From NCBI RefSeq assembly GCF_902459465.1, contig NC_047076.1, forward strand, positions 2,927,488 through 2,991,487: a stretch of 64,000 nt of DNA, read 5' to 3'. Source of the DNA: Asterias rubens. Taxonomy: Eukaryota > Echinodermata > Asteroidea > Forcipulatida > Asteriidae. How positions within the stretch are numbered: the first letter of the stretch is position 1; every line of letters begins with the position of its first letter. The position numbers and the translations under genes are program-made. Shown here piece by piece: positions 55,101 to 64,000 of the stretch. Below the pieces are notes generated by a model that saw nothing but the letters and a program-made list of their open reading frames with translations, did not search any database and was not told the DNA's origin.

Positions 55101-58100
55101 TCAAATAAGATTTTGTGAATTATGAATATTTACAGTGTACTGTACAAACATGGCCTAAAGGCACTTGACACTTTTTGTAAATTGTAATTACTCAAAAAAT
55201 AATTGTTAACAAATAAAAATTTACTTGCTCGGTACTGAGCAATGGAGAGCTGGTGACAGTATACAACATTGTGAGAAACGGTGACCAATTGAGTCCAAGA
55301 CCAAGTGACAATACTGATCTTTTGACAATTACCAAAGGTGTTGAGTGCCTTTTTAAAAACTTGGGGGAAAAAATCCACAAGACTTGTATGCTTTTGAAAC
55401 AGTTGGTGGACAAGAGTTTTTTAAACGGGGGCAGAGGCGATATGAGAGAAAAGTCTTGTCAGTTTAACATTTGAACTGGGCTTGCAATCACAAGGTTGTG
55501 GGTTCGAATCCCCCAGCTAACCGCTGATTTCACAATGACAAGAATAATTATTGTCGTCTAGTTACTGAATCACAATTCCTTGATTTGTGCAACTCATAAT
55601 CATACATGTAGACGTTAAACCAAAGTTTGTGAGAGAGATTGGTTGTTGCCAGCTTGGTGTTTATATCCCCTTGTGGGAGTTTGCCGAGTTCCCTTGATGG
55701 GAAGATCATCTAAACAAACAAACAAGCAAACAATTGAAGGTTTTCCCTAATTTTTGAAGAGTTAGGTGTTCTGTACAATACTCTACAGAATTGATTTATC
55801 AGACTGTAGGACTACATGTAATTCCAAATTTGAACAAAAACAGTTTTGACTGTCGGAGTTTACTGGCCCATGCTAAAATTACAGGCTGCAGTCTGGGGTA
55901 AATGTTGAGGTCTGACACAGTACATATTGTTCTTTTTTGTAGGTCTATCTTGTACTACTATACACTTTAAACACTAAAAAGTAAAAACTCTACAGAACAA
56001 AATAAATACTGCCCCTAGTCACTTGCCCTCATGATGAGGGGCTTGGTACCCGAAGGCGGCGAAAGGCATTGCCTTGGTGCCCCTTGAAATGTACACCCAC
56101 AGGCACGGTGAAGTTTTTGTGTTCCCGCTTCTTCTTGATTCATTAGGAACTAAAAGCACACTCAGCAAACATTCTGCCTTGGTCGGTAAAAAATGCTGAA
56201 AAGCAAAAAGCGGTTTTTGAAGGACAACTTTTGGAATTGTGCTCCTAGGAATTGATTGTGGTCAAGGCCCGAGTTCAGTTCATGTGGTGTGTAAAAGTAT
56301 GTTGCAGGTTCTTAATGCTAGGCCTAATTGTTTAGGTTGGTCCTTGTGCAGTTGAAAATCAAGGCTTTCTGATCCACAGGTACCATCTAACTTTACACAT
56401 TTTGTATGGTCCTCCATCAAGTTTTTGAATGAAGTCACGCATGCATTTTCAGCAATTGTTTATTGCACATGACAAGCACTTTGGGTACGTAAAGACACTG
56501 GACACTATAGGTAATTGTCATAGACCAGTTTTCTCACTTGGTGTATCTCAACAAATGCGTAAAACAACGAACATGTGACAATTTTTTACTCAATTGGTTG
56601 TTAAAGTTGCGAGAGAATAATGGAAGGAAAAAACACCATCATCGCACAAGATGCCTTGAATTCGAGACCTCAGCTGAGGTCTCTTATTAAATTCAAATAT
56701 TTTAGTGAAAAATTTTCTCAAAAAGTTTGTACATTGTAACTTCAGAGGGAGCCGTTTCTCACATTGTTTTATACAAATAACAGCCATCCATTGCTTGTTA
56801 CCAAGTAAGTTTTTATGCTGTAATTACCAATAGTGTCCATTGCCTTTAAAGTGTGTACCCTATGAAGAATGTGTACATTGCTTGGCTGGAAAAACAGGGT
56901 TTGCACCTTTTTCTGAACACTATTCCGTACTTTAAGTGAAATAGGGATGCTTTCTGCCACTGAACTAGCCATGAATTTTGATTGTCAGGGCTTCAATTTT
57001 TGTGAAAAACAATCACCCAGGCACCGGAGGAACTTCCCTAGTTTGACCCGATTTCAATTTCCTTGACCTTTGTTAAACCTTCGTGTGGTCCCTGCTGAGT
57101 ATTGCAATATCTTCCTGTTTGGAACTCGGCCTCCGAACCTCCGAAACCATCAGGCAGATTTTGTTCATTGATCAAGTGTCTGTCATTGGCCCTTGAATGT
57201 TTCTTGGTGTTGATTTAGATCAATGTTGATTTAACATTGCAGATTAGACTTCCGGCGTTCAGCGGGGAAGTTCCTTTCTATTGTTTTACAATTTGTTTTA
57301 TTTTGTGTGGTTGATGATGTCATTTGGAGGGGGGGGGGGGGGGGTGACGGTGAGGTGGCCGGATGAGACGTAGTCTTTCCTCCATTTTTTGAAATACCAA
57401 ATAGTATATTTATACTTAGTCTTTCCTCAATTGCTTGAAATACCAAATAGTATATTTAATAGTGGTTTGCAAGCCTGGAACTTCATCTTTTGAAAGGGGA
57501 AGGCAATTTTCATTTTGCAAAGGGCACTTCCATTTGATTATCTTAAAGTCTTCATGGGAAACTTTTATAGGGGCACCAAGGCCAAGTCCAGGGGCAACAG
57601 AGGCCATAGCCTCCATCCGTGGCCTGCGTGTAATTCAATGCTTGGGTTTGCAGTTGTTTTGTCGTAATACTGCAATGTAATAATATTTTGACCAGAGGCT
57701 TGTAGACACTGGTAGAAGACACATCTTTTGATGACAGCTATCTTTTAAAAACTTGTGTACTTCCCGGTACATTTCCTGGTCATATATGTATTGTCTGAAG
57801 ATTTAAAAAAGGGCCTAAAGAGTAAAATTAAATTTAAAAAAAAGGGGTTTAAAAGGGTGCTAATAACAAAAAGAAGGTTGACATGCATACAAAATCTCAG
57901 ACTGAAAAAAGATTGTACCATTGTTTAGCTCATCAAGCCCATTTGGTAAGGGATTGGAAACGTTGGGCAAGGATGATAGTGAAAACGTGTCCATGACATT
58001 TGGGAGGTGTCATCCCCAGGCCTGATAGTTGACGGAGGCAAGGAAGGCGATTGCCTCTGTGCCCCTGGTCATTGCCTTGGTGCCCTTGAAATGCTCCAGT

Positions 58101-61100
58101 AGATATTTACAGTTTCCTCATAGGGTGCCCTTTACCAAGGAGAAGATGCCTTGGTGCTCCTGCCCTTTTAAAAATGAAGCATACAGGCCTGCATCCCACT
58201 TACACATTATACAGACACAACACCTCTTAAGAATGATCACCTTCCTTCCTTCTTTTTTTTCTAATAAGCAGGAGAGAGTGTTTTTGAAATATAAACTTTG
58301 CTGAACTTTTGAGTGTCATTTGTTTGTTTTGAAAAAAATAACAAATACCGGTCAACTTCTTTTGACTCACCCTGTACACCTATATCATCCCCACTTAGGT
58401 AATTGTTCTGTTATTCAACTGTTTCGCATGACCACCTGACTTGTCCGCTCCTTTGTCATAAAAATTATATCTCTTATCACTTTTAAGACCGTCTTAATAA
58501 TATCTCCTGTCTTTCCTTCTCCTTTTAGGGTATTGGCTGGTGCTCCAACGGACTCTTCCAGTTATCAGCCCACCTTAACGAGACCGGGGGCGTTGTACAG
58601 GTGCGGCGTATTCCCACAGCCCCAGACATGTCGACAAATCATGATAGATAATCAAGGTAGGCTTTGGGTTTGGGTTGGTCTTTTTTTATGCTGGTAATAA
58701 GGGTAGTGTGGCCTCGTGAGAGGAAAATAGTGCTGATGTTCTTTTTGTTGTTGTTGTTGTTGTTGTTTTTGTTGTTTCTATTGCTGTTGCTACTATTGCT
58801 TTACTATTTTCCTATTGTGTCGGAGTAAACTTTAACGACCATATTCCGATCTCATCTCAGGCAATGAAAAGAGTGTCACGGGTACGAGGCCACGATTTTT
58901 CGACGCCAAAGACAACCAGTGGCTCGGCGTATCTCTTGCGAGACAAAACACAGGACGGTCCGGTCGAGTTGTCGTGAGTACTGACTTTGCATGCTCGGAT
59001 TATAACTTGGTTTCTCCTGGGTAGTGTCTAACAGGTGCATGGTACCTCCCCCCGCCCACTAACCTTCACCCACCCCCATAACCCAACTGAAGCATTATCA
59101 CCGCTATATCGTCTCCAAAAACATCCTCCAACTCTTGATTTTCTTCAGTTAGGAATGCTAATGCGCTGTTCATTGTTGCTGCCTTTTGTTTTATGGTGAT
59201 AAGAGTCTGGGAAAAACTCGGAAATTACTAAATTTTTGTTAAAGAAAGATTGTCACGTACATGTATTTGTTTGTATTATGGATTCTACATATACGTATCA
59301 CTGTACAAAAAGTACCTGGATGGATTTGAGGGGTCAAAACAAAGCTTGATTGTAGGCAAAACAAATAGCAGATACGCGGCCACAGCAGTGCGCCCGTAGC
59401 AATCGTGCGCCCATAGCGCACAAAGGGTTATAGGACAATATTCTGGTTTTGGGAGAGGAAGAGTACTGGTAAAGTTATTTTTAATAGCATTTTATTTGAA
59501 CGTTTATACAAACTCCCTTTGTATCATATAGCATGATCCTTGGAATTTAGAAAACATTGATGTCAGGCCTAGTGCATTGCCTCCGTGCTCTTTCAGAAGT
59601 ATATTAAAGGGCCTTCCAAGTAGGGGAGACAATCGGAGAACACTTGCCCCATTGAAGAAACATGCATCCCATAGAGAACAAACCTAACCCCTCCCTCTAC
59701 CCACCCCATAACCCTCCCCTACCCTCCCCTACCCTCCCCGTACCTCATCCATTCTACCTCTGGGGCTCATTTTAGGGGGCCCTCTGCTACATTTTACTAT
59801 CTTCTTGAAACAATTTCTTCACTATTCTTAAGCCCTTTTCACACTAAGGAGTAAGTGGGAAACCAGACAAATTCCTGGCGGGAATTTTCACATAACACCA
59901 AAACATGACACTGTGTATTTTTGCACACTAGTTGACATCTTTCTTGGGAAAAAAATGCACACTTTAAGCTCTTCTGCCTTGAGCAAGGAAGAACATTTTT
60001 CTGGCAAAATTCCCAAAGTTTTCCAAATTTCATAAAGCCTGGAAGCACTCAAACTGGCTAAGCACATAATAGTATTGTTGAGCAGAAACAGGTTACCAGC
60101 CCAAATTACATTAAATTTGCATTGTTGTGGCTGGTTCCTGACTCAACTTTTGCTGAGCAAAGAAATTATCAAGCAGTATTTTCTGCTGTATAAAATTGGA
60201 CCCTGGTCTTTGCGATTCAAGTGCAAAAAGCCGAATCTCCTGGGAACGTCTTAAATTGTGGAAGGGGCTATTAATTTTCTGACATTGTTAACCATCCCCC
60301 TTTTATACCTCCAACTGACGTGTCTCGCATGGGCCCTCCCTCACCACCAGGTTTGTGCTCACCGATGGGCAAATAACTATTACGCAGACGCTATCCTGCC
60401 AAACGGGGCCTGCTATACTATCAACGCAGAACTTGAGTTTGTGAGTGTCGTAAAAAAACGGCCATGCTTGAATGGTAAGTGAGGAAGCTCGATCATCACG
60501 GGCATGCTACCGGAAACGTTTTTATGCTAATGCTGCTCTGCTTTTATTTTCACAACTTTTGATGAGGTATGCTGGCTTTTGTTAGACTTGTCCCCAAGAC
60601 TCTCAGAGTAAGCACACGCCTGCTTTAAATTCACTAGATACATGTAGCATGAATCACATGTTGGACGACGAACTGCACACTACTGCATGAATTACTATAC
60701 AGTATACCCTGGGTTTTCAATTCGCCTTCGTTGTACGAGATTGAAAAACTATTCTTCGACCCTACAGTATCAAGTACTGCATTACCGTGCCAGTATCATG
60801 CTACCTGGTGAATTTAAAGCAGGACGCTTGCGTAAAGAGCCTTGGGACAAGGCTAGGCTTCTGTGTGAATGGAGTGGCTCTGGCTCTGGCTTATGCTGTG
60901 GCTTATGGCTGTTGGCTGATGGCCTTTGTCTTCATCCCAGACACCCTTAAACGTAGTCAACAGTTGCACTTAATATGCCTTCGCACTTACTTGCTGCCAC
61001 TGCACGATTTCTATGTTTCTTTAATTTGTACTAATTTCCACAAATTATTTTTGTTTAAAATGAGAGAGGATTAACTGGCTAAGATTGGATTCCTTGGATT

Positions 61101-62260
61101 AATGACCTTTTGATGTAACAGAAGGTGTAACTTGACGTTTCTATCAGAGGACCCTGATCATTGTCAGGAGAAACATTTTTGCTGTGGTGTTTTCGGAAAC
61201 CTAATAATAGTTGGTGGGTTAACAACCAAACCTAGCCACATTAATGAAGCTGCTTAAGTACAAAACAAGGTTTCTAAATACAACAAAATTGTGCTTACTA
61301 GAATAGGGTAACCAGCAAAAAAGCTATGTCACATGTACAATCTGTGACTGGTATCCTGCTCAGTTCTGCTAAGCAGAAAACTCTGAAGCAATTTTTCTTT
61401 TCTGCTTTTAAAAGCAGCTGTATAAAAATGGGCCCTGGATTGTTGTTCATTTTGCTTTAGCTGCTGGTTAGAAACATCAACAGCAGTATGATGGGATGCT
61501 TTTTTAGGAGACAAGGAAGCCGTGCTACATTAAATCCATTGTTCTGGGATTATGTTAGGTGGGCAAATTGCGTTAACAAGTTTGCATTAATTTCAAAACA
61601 AACTTGGCATGGCAAAGATGTTAAAAAGAGGGGCACCAAGGCCTATTTTATTTTCGTGATGCACTCATTTTTTCAATAATATTTAACTATCAATTTTCTG
61701 GACAAAAACGTACAGACCAATATATTTGAAGAGTGACGTCATCAAGCGTTTTTCGGATTTTGAAAAAATGGCATTTTGCACTCTTTCAAGGTGAAGTTAG
61801 AGACTTTGAATTTTTTCCCAAAGTTTCGTTCAAGACTTTATCCATTGGAAAATAAGTAGATACCACAAGACTTAACTTGACCTTGACGTTTCAAATGGCT
61901 AAGAATTTCCTGTGCTTAAACATTTCTTGGGGAACTGAATCTCTGTGGTATGGACAGGGGCCAAGTCTTGTCAAAGTTACGACTTCTGAATGTTTCTGTG
62001 AATGAAAGCATGCCTTTGACACTGAACAACACACAACCCTCTAAGCTTGCTGATTTTTCATTTGCTTTTTGTTGACCCCCCTTCCCCCCTCCCCTTACTG
62101 GTCAATCTGTGTGACCCCTGGACCACTGGACAGACATGCGCTCATCGCTGGGCCAATGCGTACTTTGCGGAAAGTCACCAAGTCATTATGCCCAACGGTG
62201 CGTGCTTTACCCTGGCAAACGACTTTGAGGTGTTAAACAAGAGCATTCCGTGCATCCACG
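52182..62260 (+). CDS. Integrin alpha subunit, alpha4/alpha9-like, 5' part (gene runs off the window)
   Basis: Cell-surface adhesion receptor subunit that pairs with a beta integrin. Exons seen: 52182-52462, 58529-58656, 58861-58973, then either 60351-60474 or 62134-62260. Junction phases are 2, 1, 0, 1 and all are GT-AG. The product begins with an unusually long basic N-region (about 44 aa), then a hydrophobic core ([15 protein letters not shown]) and a likely cleavage before FNLDIDSP, the standard mature integrin alpha start. The first propeller blade follows, with [19 protein letters not shown] and [20 protein letters not shown] and CAHRW are closest to the alpha4/alpha9 group; laminin-binding alphas have CAHRY at this place. 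No I domain is inserted in the part seen. Intron 1 is 6.1 kb. The rest of the propeller, the thigh and calf domains, and the membrane segment lie beyond base 64000. Confidence 0.87.
53091..53151. repeat. Minimal 61-bp fold-back element in integrin intron 1
   Basis: TAGTTGCGATAACATAACCC and the inverse GGGTTACGTTATCGCAACTA around a short centre (TCTTCACCGTCAGG). It has the same ends as the 582-bp element in PDIA4 intron 1. Confidence 0.8.
54043..54412 (-). repeat. MITE family A copy, diverged, integrin intron 1
   Basis: Ends AAGGCACTGGACACC and TTGTCCAGTGCCTAG. Internal GTCAAAGACCAGTATTCC and GGAGCCGTTTCTCACAATG identify the family. The TTAA edges have been lost. Confidence 0.7.
54470..54649. 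repeat. 90-bp exact tandem duplication
   Basis: Two adjacent 90-base units beginning GTGAGAGGGAAGAAGG and ending GCTTCCAAAA, with one difference (AAATAAC against AAACAAC). It follows a G-homopolymer at 54451-54464. Being a multiple of three it yields a repeated open frame on the minus strand, which I regard as chance. Confidence 0.85.
55155..55356. repeat. MITE, internally deleted, integrin intron 1
   Basis: About 200 bp with ends TAAAGGCACTTGACAC and GTTGAGTGCCTTTTTA. It retains AATTACTCAAAAAATAATTG and ATTGTGAGAAACGG only. Confidence 0.65.
55480..55725 (+). repeat. tRNA-derived SINE in integrin intron 1
   Basis: B-box-like GGGTTCGAATCCCCC, then the body seen inverted at 16357-16640 (GAGAGATTGGTTGTTGCC, GAAGATCATCTAAACAAAC). 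The 5' part of the head is missing. Confidence 0.7.
56490..56849 (-). repeat. MITE family A copy in integrin intron 1
   Basis: Ends TAAAGACACTGGACACTAT and GTGTCCATTGCCTTTAA. Moderately diverged inside. Confidence 0.8.
57465..57625. repeat. Interspersed GGCAAGG / CACTTCCATTT family, best copy
   Basis: Shows the family's order: CCTGGAACTTCATCTTTTGA, AAGGGGAAGGCAATTTTC, GCAAAGGGCACTTCCATTTG, GGGGCACCAAGGCCAAG, GGGGCAACAGAGGC. Fragments recur near 2560, 6170, 7575, 8480, 26640, 41270-41430, 45160-45240, 48262-48420, 56030, 58020-58190, 59560 and 62860-63010. Confidence 0.55.
58742..58800. repeat. (GTT)n microsatellite
   Basis: Run of GTT units with TTTTT interruptions in the short intron between integrin exons 2 and 3. 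Confidence 0.8.
60025..60210 (+). repeat. Interspersed repeat before exon 4a
   Basis: Contains TTTCATAAAGCCTGG, CTGGCTAAGCACATAAT, TTGTTGTGGCTGGTTCCTGA and TTGCTGAGCAAAG. Same-orientation relatives lie at 61225-61440 and 63855-64000, so exons 4a and 4b each lie between two copies. Confidence 0.6.
60351..60474 (+). CDS. Integrin alpha alternative exon 4a
   Basis: 124-nt exon with a pyrimidine-rich acceptor (ending CACCACCAG) and a strong donor (G|GTAAGTGAGG). It starts in phase 0 and ends in phase 1. It encodes [13 protein letters not shown], then PNGACYT, and ends near KKRPCLN: a cysteine-bearing loop of the second propeller blade region. It matches the alpha4-type C-G-H-R-W segment. It is homologous to the exon at 62134-62260, and only one of the two fits the frame. 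Confidence 0.88.
61225..61440 (+). repeat. Interspersed repeat between exons 4a and 4b
   Basis: Diverged copy: TTGTGCTTACTAGAATAG, GGTAACCAGCAAAAAAGC, TGTGACTGGTATCCTGCTCA, TTCTGCTAAGCAGAAAA, then ATAAAAATGGGCCCTGG, matching ATAAAATTGGACCCTGG of the first copy. Confidence 0.55.
62134..62260 (+). CDS. Integrin alpha alternative exon 4b, paralogue of 4a
   Basis: 127-nt exon with acceptor CACTGGACAG, preceded at a distance by a long C/T tract near 62076-62098, and a strong donor (G|GTAAGTTTAG). It starts in phase 0 and ends in phase 1, exactly like 4a. It encodes [13 protein letters not shown], then [11 protein letters not shown], and ends near KSIPCIH. Relative to 4a it gains three residues before the PNGAC core and loses two near the end. 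All cysteines of 4a are kept. Both copies are intact, which argues against a dead duplicate. Confidence 0.88.
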
Positions 62261-64000
62261 GTAAGTTTAGCCCCCCAATCGGGAGAGTTGGTTTCTATTA
62301 GGCCAATAAAACTAAAAACATGTGAAATGTCTTCCCTTTTTAGAAAAAAAGTCGGAGGGCCTTTTTTTTATGGTTGTCCGAATTATTTATTAATACAAAC
62401 GGTTAGTTAATTGTTCTAAATTTTGCTGAGATTGGCTCATAAAAAAAAAAAATTAAATAAATGTCATTAAGAAAAAAAACAAATTAAAAAGGGAAGTGGC
62501 CACTAAAACGAAGCGGGCTGGGACGCTAAACATGTCTTTATATTTATTTGGCCTTATACCCTATTTGGGGTAACTGGTTATTATCGGCTGAGGTAAGTTT
62601 ATCCATGCTCTGCTCTCCTCTCCTTGCACTAAACATGCACTGCTGTACAACTTTTTCTTTTTTTGGTTGATGTGTATAATTAGCATGAGTATGTATTGTA
62701 GCACAGCATGAGGTACATGTATTTTCACTTATTGGTTTCCATCTAGGAGTCTTCAGTAGTAGTTTGTTCGATGATCTATTGGATGGTACATACGTGTACA
62801 CAACATGTCTCTTACATTGAAGTGCTTTCTAAATCCCTTAGGATTTTGCAACTCAAGCCTGATACTTCACTGAGGCAATAAAGGCGATTGCCTCCATGCC
62901 CCCTGGTCATTGCCTTGGTGCCCTTGAAATGCTCCTATAGAAGTTTACAATTTATAAGGTGCCCTTCACCAAGGAGAAAATGCCTCGATGCCCGTAATAA
63001 ACGAAGCATTTTTGGGGTCATGCAATGCTGATGTAGGTGTAATGGAGTAGAACACACACCCATTTAGAATCCTAGTGGTACATGTACGTGCTTCTCCTAT
63101 CGTGAATAACATAACTGGGTCACATTAATGAAACTTGTAGATGTCAAGGTTTATGACAGCGGGGACTTTGGAAACTTGCCACAACCTGTCCAACAATTTG
63201 ACTCAAGTTGAAGACATCAAACAACCAGCCAATGAAAATTCCATAAAATATGATGACAATGTTTTTTTTGAAGACCTTGGTTCCAATATTTGGCTGATTT
63301 GATCCAAACTTTAAATTAAACTTCACAGAGTTTGGGTTTGAATGAAGAGAATTTAACTGGCGTACGGGTTAAAGTACAGGTACCTTAATCTGGTGGTTGT
63401 TGGTTCGAGTCCTGTTCCAGTAAATTTGTCCTTTAACTTAAAACTTACCCAGTCAATTTCCCTTGTTTTTTATTACTTGTTTTTTAAAATTTCCAATAGC
63501 TATTTTTGTAGATTCAACCATATGATATTACATTGTTTAAAGTTATCTCGCTCGACTTAAATGTAAACCACTTGGAGAATTAATGCCAATTTTTGATGAG
63601 ATGGCACCTTGAAATCTGTAATGTCTGCAAAATCGTGGTCTGATGTGAATCTGCCACCGTGCTTATAATGAACGTTGACTTGGTTCACAGCAGGTTCAGA
63701 CCTCAGCAGACTAAAAATCACATGAGTATCTATACTTTGGACCGGGACACGAACAGCCTTTTGTAGTCTTGTGGTGGAACCCCTATTTGGTGGTTTTAGA
63801 TTTGTTTTCTTTCTTTTGTGGCATACAGTCTGCGTTGTACAACATCCAGGGACCATAACTCAGTTTCATAAAGCTTGTAATCTCAAAAACTTGCTAAGCA
63901 CAGAGAACTCTTTCTAAGCAAAAAAATCTTACCCGGCCATATTACTGTACATTTACCATTGTTGTGACTGGTACCCCCACTCATTTCTTGCTCAGCAAAA
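62261..64000. other. Integrin intron after exon 4b, incomplete
   Basis: I searched this stretch for a further CxHRW-type exon and for the next propeller exon and found neither. It holds a GCTAAACATG repeat near 62440-62560, the GGCACC/AAGGCGATTGCCTCC family near 62870-63010, a tRNA-like segment at 63357-63480 (GGTTCGAGTCCT) and the repeat copy at 63855-64000. Confidence 0.45.

Noticed and set aside
60687-61074. Extra integrin exon in the 60.7-61.1 kb open frames
   Set aside because: The frames show a hydrophobic stretch ([15 protein letters not shown]) but no integrin motif, no matching phase with flanking splice sites and no paralogy to exons 4a/4b.

Overview
This window reads as nuclear DNA from a marine deuterostome, most likely an echinoderm such as a sea star or sea cucumber. 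That is an inference: the four recognisable genes are animal genes split into small exons with GT-AG introns, their products resemble vertebrate orthologues closely, and the introns and spacers are AT-rich and packed with short TTAA-ended MITE-like elements, fold-back elements and tRNA-derived SINEs. I see no bacterial operon, CRISPR array, virus or functional tRNA/rRNA gene.

Layout. 1-7840: no gene found; repeats and unassigned DNA. 12301 down to 7841 (minus): a complete CDK5 gene, seven coding exons, 296 aa. 12302-14218: shared head-to-head promoter region. 14219-24944 (plus): a complete PDIA4/ERp72 gene, ten coding exons, 649 aa, three CGHC thioredoxin domains and a C-terminal KEEL. 24945-29250: convergent spacer. 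41959 down to 29251 (minus): a complete M-Ras gene, five coding exons, 203 aa, ending in the CAAX box CSIL. 41960-52181: divergent spacer. 52182 to beyond the window end (plus): the 5' part of an alpha4/alpha9-like integrin alpha subunit gene. All exon junctions were placed by splice consensus plus reading frame, and the three complete coding sequences sum to exact multiples of three (891, 1950 and 612 nt including stop).

The most interesting signal is in the integrin gene. Two homologous exons (60351-60474 and 62134-62260) lie in tandem, both begin in phase 0 and end in phase 1, and both encode a version of the C-A-H-R-W-A-N ... P-N-G-A-C ... P-C segment of the beta-propeller. Either one alone keeps the frame; using both, or neither, breaks it. 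This is the signature of a mutually exclusive exon pair that would swap part of the receptor ectodomain. Each of the two exons lies between direct copies of one interspersed repeat.

The genes do not form one pathway. CDK5 and PDIA4 are transcribed divergently from a 1.9 kb spacer, and both map to 7q36 in human, so their linkage may be old. PDIA4 has an ERSE-like site upstream, as expected for an ER-stress gene. M-Ras and integrins both act in adhesion signalling, but nothing in the sequence ties them beyond adjacency. The introns hold a clear nested insertion (a 582-bp fold-back element with 8-bp target duplications inside an older MITE), a 1.4-kb terminal-inverted-repeat element, and two almost identical 131-bp palindromes 15 kb apart.
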